Source: a virus. Taken from it: a DNA stretch of 64,000 nt. Position numbers and translations under genes: made by a program. The notes under the pieces were generated by a model, which worked only from the letters and a program-made list of their open reading frames with translations, searched no databases and was not told the origin of the DNA. The stretch covers positions 1 through 64,000 of the IMG/VR virus record IMGVR_UViG_3300020196_000021; one strand, 5' to 3'. Shown piece by piece: positions 34,501 to 44,900 of this stretch. The first letter of the stretch is position 1. Every line of letters starts with the position of its first letter.

Positions 34501-37500
34501 TCTCTGCTCCACTGCCACCAAGGAATGAGATTACAGAAGAATTGAAAATATATGGAGATACTTCAATGATTGGAAGATCATCCCAAGAATGACCAACATT
34601 AAAGAATTTATTATTGCTATCTAAGTAATGTGATGTTGCGTATGAAGTTGCTGGAAGTGTTCTGTTATTGATTCTATCAATAACAATATTCCATAAAGTA
34701 TAGATTGAGTTTGCTACATCATCACAAGCAAAGAATCTATTTGCATCATAAGTATTTGAGATTGTCTCGTCTTGATATGCAGTTATGTTTATTGACGCAT
34801 CAAATTCATTACCAACTCCAGTTAATACAATCTCACTACTACTAGTTCCAAGAACTACCCCTACATTATAATTAAATCCAATTGTAAGTGGATCAGTTCC
34901 TACACTTTGAAGTGCAATTTGCCAAGTGATTCCTCGATCTTCAGAAACTAATATTTTACCTACATTGCTAATTGTTGTTGCAGCCCAAAAACGATTGCCA
35001 TCATGTACAATATTCCTTAATGGTCCATTAATAATTCCTGTTGGATTGGTTCTAGTTGCATGATTTAAATTATCATTTGTAACTGCAGTAGTTACAATTG
35101 CAGTTAATGTATCGATTGATGTAGCAACATTTGCACATGCAGTTGCTGGATTTGAACCATCAAGTGAAATATCTGGTTTGAAGAATTGAGTTTGACCTAA
35201 GAAATTAGATCTTAATCCAGAAGTATATGAACTATTTGTCAAATAACTAGCAGTAATAGCAATATTACGCATAGCATTTTTAGCAAGATTTCTTGCTTCA
35301 TTGATAATGGCAACTGTTTGTGCCTCTTCTCCATCTACATGAGTAGTTCCAACATAGTAAGAAGCAGCATCATATACTTTACTATTACCACCATGACGTA
35401 AGTTATATGCTATTGCTTCTAAAACATCTACAACATCATCAATACAGTTTTGATTTCCTGTTGGGATTGTAAATGAATTTTCTGTTACATAATTAAATAC
35501 TGCTTGTGCGGCAATTAATTTTTTATTCTTTAAAATTAAATCAGCAGCATCTTGATATCTATCTGATTCTACGTTTGTTGTTGCTGAATTTGTTTCCCAA
35601 GTCAATCCACCATCATCACTTAATAATAAGGTTCCACTAGACAAGCCACCAACAACAGTTCTACCTTCAGTCCAACTAATTGAAATTAATCTATCTGAAG
35701 TGCCACTTTCTTGTGAAGTCCATGTTATACCATCTGTAGATACAATAATCTTGCCTTCATCGCCAATAGCAATAAATCTATCATAATCATCATTATAAAT
35801 GATATCACTTAAAGAAGAACTAGTTCCACTTGTTCTGGTAATCCAACTAGTAGCATTTTGTGATGTTAAAACTAATCCACCATCACCAACTATAACATAG
35901 GTAGTTCCATTGTATGCAATTGCCTTTAATTGAGTGCTTCCAACAGTTTTGGTAACCCATGATGTGCCATTATTTGAAATTAGTATTTTACCAGCAGCAC
36001 CAACTGCAATGTATTCTGGTACTCCTCTTTCTCCTACTGCCCACTTGTTCCATACAATATCATTTAATGGTTCTGTAGTACCAGAAGTTTGTGCATCCCA
36101 CTGTAAACCGTTTGAAGATGTATGAATTGCACCGTTTGATCCAACTGCTACAAATTTTTGATTGTCCCAAATAATCTTGCTATATGTTCCAGTATAACCA
36201 GATGGACGAGTTATTGCAGCAGTTGAACTATAATCAACGTACTGTAATTGATTACGCATTGCCTGAATAGACAGGTCTCTTGCTTGCTCAAATGCGTAAG
36301 TAGTTTCTTTAAGTTGATTCTCAATATGATCTAATGTACCACCAGTATAGTAATATTCTGCTGCTTCTTTAGTTGCAGCATTGCCACCCCAAGTTAAGTC
36401 ATAATTGATTGCACTGATAATGTGCTTAACATCAGTTTGGCATTGAGTTTCATCAGGAACAACTAATGCTGGATATTCTACCTTTGCTCTTCTTAATGCT
36501 TCTGCCGCAATACCATTCTTATTTCTATCAATAAGATCTGTAGCATCTAAGTACCTGTTTGATGCTTTTATTGATTCTTCAAATTTACGTGGTGAGTTAT
36601 CAAGAGAGAATACTACATAATGATCCGATGAAGTGACTGTAACTGCAAATGATGTGACATTATAAACTCCACTAGGAGCGCCCAATGCTGATAAGTTTGT
36701 TGGAGTATCTTTGAATACTACAAACTGTTTACTAAAACCATCTTCTGTTTCAATTCTGTGTGAAATATATTGACGACCATTGAAACGATTAAGATCTGCA
36801 AATGCTCCTGTATTTGGGAAATTGGCAAAGTCAACATATTGCCCAACTTCATAATCATGATAAACAGGAAGAGTAACAATTAAACCATCTGGATAGTTAA
36901 TTGGATCATAGGTTACCGAAGTTACACCATATGAAGCATGAGTAGTTACATGCTTAACTACTTGAGCATCAGGAGTTAACTGTTCACCATTACTTACTGA
37001 AAGATTATATGTTACTACTGGAGTGTTTGCTTGGTAAGTATATACTCCTCCAGTGGATTCAATAAGACCTGTAATATTATTAACTACTACATAACCACTT
37101 TGATCTGTATTTAAATTAAATACAACTTCTTTTACTGTTCCAGTACCACCTAATGGAGAATTTAAAACTTTTCCAACAGTTAAAAGTGAACCACCACCAT
37201 TAGAAGTAAAGGTTAATTTCCATTCTTGTTCTGCTGATATTTTATGACCAAGTTGAAAAGTTCTTCCATATTGACCACCTAATGTTTTTGGATAATAGAA
37301 TCTTTGTTTATCATCAAATACATAGGCATATCCCCAAGTTTTAATAGCAGTATTATTGTTATCAACTTGATCGCGGAATGTAATACCCGTCACATAATTT
37401 TCATTGGAAGCTTTAAACATATGCTTCCCTGGATTTTGTGGTCTAATAATACACAGACGAATATTATCACCAACAACTGAACAGAGATCAGGCAGAGAAA

Positions 37501-38101
37501 TTGGATTATCTTCTAAATAATCTCCACCTGCAACAATAATAGTTTCTTTATCTCCAGTTGATGCTGCTAACTGAGTTGCTCTTTTAATAGATCTGACTGG
37601 TTTAGTTGCAGAGCGACCGTCAAATGTATCGTTACCAATTTGAGCAGAAACATAGATACGACCACCAACGTCATTGGTTGCAATGTTATAAACAAAGTTT
37701 GTGGTAGCAATTTTATTGCTATCATCATTAAATGCTGGAGTTGCAGAACGAGGGAAGAGAATTTGACCAGTATTTGGATCAGTAAATGTATTAAGAACAG
37801 GAGCTTTTAAATTTAAACTTGGATTGACAATAGTATCAATATCAAGGTTTGCAATACGTGCAGTATCAGAAATAATAGATGTGGTTGTTCTAATTTGACC
37901 TTCTACATCTAATTCGTATTCTGGATCTAATGTATTAATGCCAACACGAACAAGTTTGTCTGCATTGTTTGATAATTTACCGAAAATGGCAACTTTTTCG
38001 TCAGCGCCCTGTCCAAGATCAACTCTTACACTAGTATCATTTTTAATTGAAAGGGTATTTGACTTGATGATCTGCTTGTCAGCATTAAATTCTAAAGCCA
38101 T
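28574..38101 (-). CDS. Giant tail fibre protein, 3175 aa
   Basis: This is the largest gene in the window. The N-terminal part has ELDVEGQIRTTTSIISDTA and a beta-helix-like section (YVSAQIGNDTFDGRSATKP, SLPDLCSVVGDNIRLCIIRPQNPG). Between about residues 510 and 1500 lie three helical repeat modules of about 100 residues and six Asp-box-type repeats (patterns S-x-x-G-x-x-W), which look like a BNR or Ycf48-like propeller. The rest is long beta-repeat shaft with G-x-G-Y-T units and the GSGLDADTLD and VWHAGNITF motifs common in phage fibres. The C-terminal ~120 residues have RIPHPTKENYDLVYGSLEGP and ELPDYWIALVDEDTITV, a conserved terminal module. A trimeric host-recognition fibre is likely. AGGAGCAAATG gives a strong start. 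Confidence 0.8.
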   Translation of the reverse strand: MALEFNADKQIIKSNTLSIKNDTSVRVDLGQGADEKVAIFGKLSNNADKLVRVGINTLDPEYELDVEGQIRTTTSIISDTARIANLDIDTIVNPSLNLKAPVLNTFTDPNTGQILFPRSATPAFNDDSNKIATTNFVYNIATNDVGGRIYVSAQIGNDTFDGRSATKPVRSIKRATQLAASTGDKETIIVAGGDYLEDNPISLPDLCSVVGDNIRLCIIRPQNPGKHMFKASNENYVTGITFRDQVDNNNTAIKTWGYAYVFDDKQRFYYPKTLGGQYGRTFQLGHKISAEQEWKLTFTSNGGGSLLTVGKVLNSPLGGTGTVKEVVFNLNTDQSGYVVVNNITGLIESTGGVYTYQANTPVVTYNLSVSNGEQLTPDAQVVKHVTTHASYGVTSVTYDPINYPDGLIVTLPVYHDYEVGQYVDFANFPNTGAFADLNRFNGRQYISHRIETEDGFSKQFVVFKDTPTNLSALGAPSGVYNVTSFAVTVTSSDHYVVFSLDNSPRKFEESIKASNRYLDATDLIDRNKNGIAAEALRRAKVEYPALVVPDETQCQTDVKHIISAINYDLTWGGNAATKEAAEYYYTGGTLDHIENQLKETTYAFEQARDLSIQAMRNQLQYVDYSSTAAITRPSGYTGTYSKIIWDNQKFVAVGSNGAIHTSSNGLQWDAQTSGTTEPLNDIVWNKWAVGERGVPEYIAVGAAGKILISNNGTSWVTKTVGSTQLKAIAYNGTTYVIVGDGGLVLTSQNATSWITRTSGTSSSLSDIIYNDDYDRFIAIGDEGKIIVSTDGITWTSQESGTSDRLISISWTEGRTVVGGLSSGTLLLSDDGGLTWETNSATTNVESDRYQDAADLILKNKKLIAAQAVFNYVTENSFTIPTGNQNCIDDVVDVLEAIAYNLRHGGNSKVYDAASYYVGTTHVDGEEAQTVAIINEARNLAKNAMRNIAITASYLTNSSYTSGLRSNFLGQTQFFKPDISLDGSNPATACANVATSIDTLTAIVTTAVTNDNLNHATRTNPTGIINGPLRNIVHDGNRFWAATTISNVGKILVSEDRGITWQIALQSVGTDPLTIGFNYNVGVVLGTSSSEIVLTGVGNEFDASINITAYQDETISNTYDANRFFACDDVANSIYTLWNIVIDRINNRTLPATSYATSHYLDSNNKFFNVGHSWDDLPIIEVSPYIFNSSVISFLGGSGAEIDGSKVATPNVRRPNLPPQGKSMVAAAFTIISFGGVGYRVFNDGYTQLVSVFCIFTQDGAIVESGGYASLTNSASNFGTFSLRASGIREEAYEFDKGIIKNITFTDIGTPKFQIEQLGTAPLEHYIIKPGGFELEIQSGQNPLFFINDTISATPVAPVTAIVQANSSMVVRGNYNRFTDAAVLLEKNARYIAEEAYFLAAVTSTNAYDQNRNKCIRDVEEIVKAWAKDIKNDANDATWDAGKLYISSNAIQHISGYVAATKEVLDQARTLAKKAINNLLLRKGTIPTSQQTTNGYHVASWTDEIPYVDNTVIHDVTSSSGPYSTADCTNVQNAIETLNTLLKAILDNPSISSPIPTGGGVTTTRNPGWFTISSTSKAKLINHPIDLLRPSICNSSSHTWEFSGSGNNYNALPQNGGKRGSDNTGDFEQVSQNNGRVYASGTDELGDFKIGYFAKVENRTGNITFGGTVTISEVEFLKIKGNNVVITGFSADNTLGAIELGGPGSKDELLPTQKAVKDYISNQLGIYIGRTYSTVPTPNALVQLDGSGRINIDQLPALRPFNIFTVADTAARLALEGPLAGDIAIQQDTTISYILNNDLQSQVLQFVPNPSHTFSTGNITLASPGGGQGQVTSFTIGQVRQVIINNGGSGYTSNDTVTFSAPPGGVAATATLTVTSGQITGVTLITRGSKYYTAPSTAAGTITISSATGNGAVLTSVVRSRLGINILNNIKTAVVDTINDFSATPITISLTDAINTSGSNANNWVQLTSSTIDASFITSGVINPARLATISANYPSNSLTYLRGDSRFAPTVSSLRISDGSPIVIGSNNTTSSYIKQIQILNGGTGYTVGTYTDTLLLGGNTGSEGLKGTIFISDGTVRSVTVTNGGTGYTTAPTIIFKDNQAIPQPINSIKAIAIVSNGVVTSIRILDGGSGLGFTPIVTFEGGGGVDATATCIIANGVVRTIGITDGGVGFTGDFAINPIPSIIGTPNGSSAASLRAILATTPKIFNDGVIDINRVDGITVAAEPFGNLGVVRFLKSQFDFSANGGATLKTGQGSGLDADTLDTRDSSFFTNAANISSGVLPKDRLSGTYNISIEQNAATSTILKSVDTRTSIFAPSNFGEGVIFNWKSNTQGYDTNQFLADGGLYHGVMTFRRSGSSTDFSSGALAQIGQTDNTNIWVRSNGPNHVSSLTITSGGAGYKNGTYTNVLLGGGEGSGLTADIIVSGGTITTVTLKDGGWGYNRTGTATGTFQAFLPFEQFGTQNTRQITTPAVITATLAFLGSGSAPGNTWSSWRKLWHDGNDGIGSGLDADLLQYKNKRWYLNALNINENTISNTKLPLQLDEHSINKELRIVVPSPAFQTNNGGHYDVYIEGYNLTQELINSLDTQAGTAGIQLNLYTANNVNEGTVRVLARKINLDPANYLTGEQYVEKNTEWVSGLTNLNRNDRILYGHNIYRVANANTGSYTGGTVPPTHISGQVTATGGTAIFEYERKVENPWTILTVELISGNLNTTIKKIGTATAPAEYYPVTDFGITSVETYARRKARLGSDGGGNAFLELGNIVESTSAYIDFNTSGNNVDFDVRLIASGGSSTLGTGTLNCTATALQVNGNNVWHAGNITFSSGFTGAIYDTNANSKAVQRDSSGNFAANNITANLTGTASGNLALSGGTLTGPLRIKSDLGISESTGIGNRLNITSSPGGAVFAQNDNSPIYFNTDSSATQGYFRNNSIGGGLFVTTTQPNGAPLTINRGHDGSRIQMIYAGNTTTINEIGMTYHGANGAATMWQGSNLNSTGASHTGLVQGNTSYSSWYTIWSSFSDYFTIGRGSSNSFTAATQALYINNNLQIGIGTNTNTTYKLQVNGSFAATSKSFRIPHPTKENYDLVYGSLEGPEHGVYVRGKATDVIELPDYWIALVDEDTITVQLTSIGNHNSWVEKIENNKIYIGGGQAFYFVQATRKDIEKLEVEVELVSEEQ
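33655..36565 (-). repeat. Three helical modules and Asp-box repeats in the giant fibre
   Basis: The three helical modules (approximately 36225-36565, 35225-35574 and 33655-33980) share LD/D-A-x-x-LI-x-x-N-K/A at the start, a central Cys followed by x-x-DV, and a closing A-R-x-L-A-x-x-A-M/I-x-N. Between the first two lie five Asp-box units (35575-36190) such as SSNGLQW, SNNGTSW, SQNATSW, STDGITW and SDDGGLTW. A sixth (SEDRGITW) lies at about 34850-35030. Confidence 0.7.
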
Positions 38102-38127
38102 TTGCTCCTATGGTCTCCTCGTTATTT

Positions 38128-38135
38128 TATTTATC
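38128..38135 (-). promoter_or_regulatory. T4-type late promoter variant (GATAAATA) for the giant fibre
   Basis: GATAAATA on the minus strand lies 27 bases before ATG 38101. It has one mismatch from the T4 core, and it gives the 9.5-kb fibre gene its own transcript. Confidence 0.5.
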
Positions 38136-38138
38136 TTA

Positions 38139-38909
38139 TTAATAATTACGTTCTGTATATAATATCTCTACCTTACCACTCCATCTAATCCCACTACCTC
38201 TCAACTCTAAATTACTATTTGTTGCTACTGATGGTGTAAATGTAAGTGTTTTTGTAGTATTATTTGCTACTGGTACAACTGACCAAGTTTGACCTGGAGG
38301 GATATTATCTTTAACAATAGTATTTAAATTTGAAGATATTGTTAAATTATTAGAAGAATCACTTAAAATAGAAGATTCTATTTTAATAGCATATTCCCAA
38401 TTTAATGAGTATGATGATACTTCTAATTCCTGCTGTAAAACTGGATTGTTTATATTGAGTGGAGTTGCAGTAGTAAATGTAAATGTATTTTTATTAGTTA
38501 CAATTACATTATAATTATTATTAAATGAAGTATATGGTGCTTTAAAAATAACAGAAATTAAATTACCTGTTGATAATCCATGATTTGCTAAAGTACAAGT
38601 TACTGTTGTACTATTTGCATTTGCATTATATACTGCTATTGGATAACCTTTCCATGTTCCTAAAAGGTAACCAGTTAAAAATATAATTCGATTTGATTCA
38701 ACTTCATGAGTTGGAATCATTTCTAATGATGTAGTTGCATTATTAAGTAATCCATGAACTACGTATTCTTTTTTAAAAGTTTTACTATTTGAATTATCTA
38801 AAATTTTTACAGTATGAGCATCAATAATATTTCTATTTTCATCAATAATGGTTGCTTCTTTTACAGAAAATCCACCTTCTGATTGTAACGATTTTAAGAT
38901 TTTTGCCAT
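38139..38909 (-). CDS. Virion structural protein, beta-rich, unknown family
   Basis: This 256-aa protein begins AKILKSLQSEGGFSVKEATIIDENRNIIDAHTVKILDNSN, a start typical of small cyanophage fibre-associated proteins. The remainder is beta-rich and Thr/Asn/Ser-rich (GLSTGNLISVIF, NTFTFTTATPL, TLTFTPSVATNSNLELRGSG) and ends in RWSGKVEILYTERNY. It follows the 2240-aa fibre by 4 bases and precedes the 3175-aa fibre, so it may be a joint or tip protein. The function is not determined. Confidence 0.55.
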   Translation of the reverse strand: MAKILKSLQSEGGFSVKEATIIDENRNIIDAHTVKILDNSNSKTFKKEYVVHGLLNNATTSLEMIPTHEVESNRIIFLTGYLLGTWKGYPIAVYNANANSTTVTCTLANHGLSTGNLISVIFKAPYTSFNNNYNVIVTNKNTFTFTTATPLNINNPVLQQELEVSSYSLNWEYAIKIESSILSDSSNNLTISSNLNTIVKDNIPPGQTWSVVPVANNTTKTLTFTPSVATNSNLELRGSGIRWSGKVEILYTERNY

Positions 38910-38913
38910 GGAG

Positions 38914-41900
38914 TTATGCCAGTACTGTTTGTGATACTACTTTGACGTTATAAACTATAGTTGAAGATCCTGTAAGATCTGTTACTTTTATCGCTACATT
39001 ATTCGACCCATCTAATTCAGCTTCAACATCACATAAAACTACATCAGTATATATCTTATTACTTTCAGTATAAATGATATCAGATCCATTTGATTTGACG
39101 ATATATGATATTTCTGAATATTGTCTTCTAGAAATAGTAGAGTCATCGGAAATTTCAATCATAACCTTCCCAGAATATGATTGAGTATATGGAAATAGTG
39201 GTATTGAAGTTGAATTTCCAGATGCAGTATTAATTGTAGAAACACCAGATGCAATTCTTGAATCTTTTAAATTAAATTGTCTTAAATCTTTATCAAATAA
39301 TTTAATATAACTTGATGCTACATTTTGACCATATAAATTATTTACAAGAAATTCTCCATTAATACCAAATTTTATAAATTCTCTATATGATGAGGTTAAT
39401 GTAAACGATAGTCCACCAGAAGAAACTGCTGCTATTCTTGCTGCAGATCCATCACTGGTAAATTCGAGTATACTACTTCCAAGAATCAATTTATCAGAAT
39501 TGAATACTATATTTTGACCAGGGTTTGTGAACGTTAACTGACCATAAATGTTTCTTACATATTTTAATTCCGCTGTTCCATTTGCAAAATTATTTCCAGT
39601 AGTATTTGTTGGAGCAGTTGTGCCAAGTGTACCTGATTGCATAACCATGTACACATTGATTCCATAATAAATGAATACACTTGGTTGATTGCCTGTTGGT
39701 GCAGTTACTGTTCCACCAGAAGTCCATTCTGGAATTCCATTTATATCAGTAGCATCTATTGATGTTATTTTTTGCAAAACAATTTTATTCTGTTCAACCT
39801 GCATAGATTGAACACCATCATTTACAAATCGTATAATATTATCATCATCTCCTGGATTTAATTCTGCACTAATATAAGTATTTCCATCAACATCTCTTAC
39901 GCCACCAAGAGAAACAAAATAATTTCCATTAAAACCTTCAAATCTAGATTCATTTGTATTAAATCTAATTGCTCCTGCTCCAGGTGCAGGAGGTCTTTCT
40001 GCGGTGCTTCCAGATGGAACAACTAATGCTTTTGATCCACTAATTTCAACTAAAGCATTTGCAGAAATTACAAGATTGCCAGGAGTGATTTTATTAATTT
40101 GGTTATTAGTTATTGATAACGAATCATTAATATTAATACCTGAAGTAGTACTTACTTTTAATTGTTTTGAAGTTATAGATCCATCAATTGGATCAAGTTT
40201 AATTACATCTGTAGAAGTAGCAGCACCAAATTGATAGAAATATTCTTGTCCATAGAATCCTAAAGATGCAGTACCATTTGTAACTGTTCCAGTTGTATGG
40301 ATAGGTGCATTTATTCCAAAAGTACCACTGGCAGTTACTTCATAAAAATTAGATTGATGCTTTACATAAGATCCAGATTGCACTTGAGCATTTGCTGTCC
40401 AATTTGTATAAACTGGTCTAAATGAGTTTGGAAGGTAAATTTTATCTCCTTCTTCATATCCAATTCCTAAATTATTGATCTCAGTTACTGTTACTACTCC
40501 AATAGTTTCAACTCTAAATTTAAAACTAGTAGTTGGAACTGTTGATGGTATTGCCGCATTAGTTATTGTATCAACATATGTCATACTTGCGGGATCTACC
40601 GTGAGTAGATCAAATACCTGATATCCAGATCCGCCGTCAACTATTGTAATTGAAGTTACTTTTCCACCAACAACTTCAATGTCTGCTTTTGCGCCAGTTC
40701 CTCCAGTGGAAGTTCCAATTGTAGCAACTTTAAAATTAAATCCAGATCCACTAGTTAATGTTGATACTGTTAAAGTTGCACCACTACCAACGTTGGTTTC
40801 TAATACTTGTATTGTACCATAATACGCAGAATTATTTGCTGAAATATAATAATATGTACCTGGAATATTAGGTGTCCAAGTTATGACTCCAGATGAAGCA
40901 CCATTATTCGTAACACCTGCAACATTATAGGTCGGATCATATCCACTATATGCACCTAATTGAGATACAATATAAAATGCATTATTTACTAATCCATTTC
41001 CTGGAGCACTTACATCAAAAGTCAAATCATCAAATTTATTTACTGTTAATGTTGGATTTGTTCCTGTGGCAGAACCAGTAAAAACATAACCAGAAGGAGA
41101 AGTATCTGTTACATTATACGTGTATGTTGCAGTACTATTAAAACTAGTGGTATCTACTGATAAAGTATCGCCTGATACATATCCTGCTCCTGGTTGGTTT
41201 ATAGTTGCAGATGTTATAAGACCCCCAGAAACAGTAATATTTGCTGTTGCTCCTTGACCTAATGAACCAATATTAGTTAAAGTTACATTATTATAATTAC
41301 CGTTTGCATAATTTGATCCACCAGAAGTTATAGATAATTGATTAATTTGTGATCCACCTAAATTGGATACATTTGCAGATAATGTATCATTTACTGTGTA
41401 TCCAGATCCACCATTTGTTATTGATATATTTGTTACAGAACCAGAAGCAATAGTAACTGTTGCTTTAGCAAAATTTCCAGTTCCACCAGTCAATGGGACA
41501 TTTGTGTATGTTCCATTGATATAATTTGATCCACCATTTAAATTAGAAGTAGTTAATACTGAACCACCTGGAAGAACAGAATAAATTAAAGGAATATCTA
41601 CATAAGTTGCATCAGTATATCCAAAACCTTGTTCAGTAAGAATACCATCAAATGCAACAGTAACATCAAATCTTAATCCACTTCCACTTCCACCTAAAAC
41701 TTCTTGATTTGTATATTTTCCTAATTGATATGCTGAACCTTTTTGTATTGTTGGATCAGCAAAAGATACAGTTACAAAATTTGTTTTTTTATAAAAATCT
41801 GTTCTATCTGCAGAAAATCTTAATATTCTTCCTTGATCTCCAACAGCACTAAATTTGCCATGACCTTCTCCATACTCTGCAAAAAATCCTGTTCTATTCC

Positions 41901-44900
41901 ACAATGTAGAATGTGGATCTGCATCAAACTTTATAGATGGTTCAGTTACTGATCCAAATGATGCAACAATATTATTAAGTGCTTTTATATCTCCTTGTGC
42001 TCTAATATTGCCGTTTACTTCTAATTTTTCAGTATCATAGATGTTTAATGGATCACCAAGATCTAAATTTGATGGAAAACCAATAGCAACAAATGCGTTT
42101 TGCTTTTCACTAGCTAACCAAGTTGTATCTTTTGATTCTAAATTTCCACTAAATGTCGCTTTAGTTTCAAAAGATTGAATTTTTACATGTTCTAAGAAAG
42201 AAGTTATTTTATATTTTAAGAAATTATTAAATGGTCCAGTACCAAAATTTGACTCTGCAGCACTAAGAATATCATTTATATCATATTTACTTGTACCAAA
42301 ATCAGTTATTGTTACTGATGTTACTGCTGAATCGACAGAAGATACAGTATAAGTAAATCCACTACCACTTCCAAATGTACCAGTTAATACATTACCAACT
42401 TGATACCCTTGTCCAAATGATGTTATAACTACACTAGATACAGTTTGAGTCGTAATACTTGTAGTTATTGTTGCTACAGCACCAGTTCCAGTACCAGATA
42501 CATTTGCTAATTGAACAGTATATGTTCCAGGTATGTAACCACTTCCAGCATTTGATATTGATCCACCAGAAATACCACCACCAGTAACTACAATAGTCGC
42601 TTTTGCTCCAGATCCATTACCACCAGTTAAATCAACATTTGTATAAGTTCCTGCTGGATATCCTAATCCATCAGTAATAATACCAGCAAATTCTCCAGAA
42701 TATGTTGTGATATCATCATAAAATTTGGAAGATCCTGTGGTTGTAGATGTATTTACTGTAAGTGTTCCAATAGTAGCATTACTAATATTAGAACTATCAA
42801 TAGAAATACTTTGATTTGATACAATATTTCCACCTACAGTTATGTCACCTGTAAAATTAGTATTGCCAGTAATTTGTAAATCATCATTTACTTGTACTAA
42901 GCTATTTCCCTGAGCAGTTAATACTAAATTTCCAGTAGAAGTGCTAATTGTATTTGCATTTACAGAACCAATTCTAATGTTTCCAATACTAAGAGGAGAA
43001 GTTTGTACTAACCCAGTTCCTGATATTATTTGATTTGAAGAAAGTGTTAAATTACCAACATTAATTGAAGTTGGTAAAATCGTAGTAGCATTCCCTGCAC
43101 TTGAAACAATTAAATTATCAAATGTTGTTGTACTAGATCCAGATCCAGCAAAAGATACTGTTCCTTTTTCTTGATCTATAATAAATGTTGTTCCTACTCT
43201 AAAATCACCATTTTGGTCAACGCTTGTGAACAATGCACGACCATTATTAGTTTCAATTACTTCATTTGCCTGATTAACCTGACTAATATCATTATCTTCA
43301 TTTTTACCAGTACCAATATAACTAAAATTATGAGTAATACAATATAATCTTACTCCCTTTCCGTTTGCAGTAAGACCTCTTTCTCCATAAATTGAAGCTG
43401 ATCCAATTGAACGAAGTTCTGCACCAAATGCAGTGTAATCTGCCAAAGTTACAAAATTAGCAGTTCCACCAGCAGAAGTTCTAATATCTTGTGATGCAAT
43501 ACCTCCATCAATAATTTCAGTACTTCCATTCAATCCTTCAAATTGAAGAAGAAGAGAGGTATTGATACTAGCAGTAAATGCCGTTGTTGAAGGAGTAAAA
43601 GTTCCAGTATATCTAGATACTCCTTTTGAAATTCTTACTTCATCAATATATCCCTTATAAGCATATGCACCATTAGGATCTGCACCAATTCTAACTGGAC
43701 GTACAGGATAATTGTTTGTATCAGTATAAGTTGATCCAACTTGAGTTCCATTGATGAATAATCTTGTTGATGATCCTGATCTGGTTAAAGCAACATGGTT
43801 CCAAGCATTAAGAGTAACCGATCCAACAGGTCCAACTCTATAATTACTATTATAATAGAAGTATATCGCACCAGTGTCACTCTGACCTAAGATAATTCCA
43901 TTAGTATCACTAGTGGTAGTTCTAAAGTCAAAGATAGTTCTATATGAAGTAAACTCAGTAGGATATACCCAGCACTCTAATGCAAAATCTCCAGTTGCAC
44001 TAGTAGTTGTTGTACCAGCTGCTACATTAATCACACCAAACATATTTGTGTGATTTTGACACTGGTAATAATAAGTGCCAGGTGTTACTCCAGCTGTATT
44101 CCAAGTAATTGTTCCCGTTGTAGATCCATTATTTGTTATTGTGCCTGTTGTTGTTCCGTTACCTACACCACCACCAGTGCCTGTGATTTGTGCTGTCTTA
44201 ACCCAAAATGGATGACTGGCGCTAACGTTTACATTAAATACTAATATATCTCCTGCAACTACGTTGAGAGTTGGAGCAGTTCCACTTGCACTTCCAGAAA
44301 ATTGGTAATTATTTGTACTACCAGTGTTTGCAGTTACAGTATACGTATACGTTGTGCTTGCTGGTGGACTAGGATTACTTGCAGCTCCAAAGTTAAAATC
44401 AGAAGAACTTGCTACTGATAAGTAATCTCCAGTTCCATCTAATATTAAAGAACTATTACCAAATTTTTTAATAGCAGTACTAATTTGAGCATCACCATTA
44501 ACAATTACCTGCTTTGGAGTTAATGATGATTGTAACGCCTCAACAAAATTACCTGTTCCTTGACCAGTAAGGTAAATATATGTACCATCATTTTGATTAA
44601 TAGTACCAGATGCTAAAACAGTTGTACCGTCAGTATCATATTGAGTTATAGTATTACCAGCAGCAAATGTGCCAGACATACCATTGAATTTTAATCTTGC
44701 TCTTCCCTGACCAGCAAATCCTGTTCCGCCTGGATTTTCTCCAATAACGCTATCTGCAGCAAAATAAGTAAATGAATTTAACCATTCACATCTAGCACCA
44801 TTTTTTAAATATAATCCAACTGAATTAGGTACAACAAATGTACATTCATTAAATAATATAGATGCTTCTGCTGAATTAGTTGCAACTACTCCACCATCAA

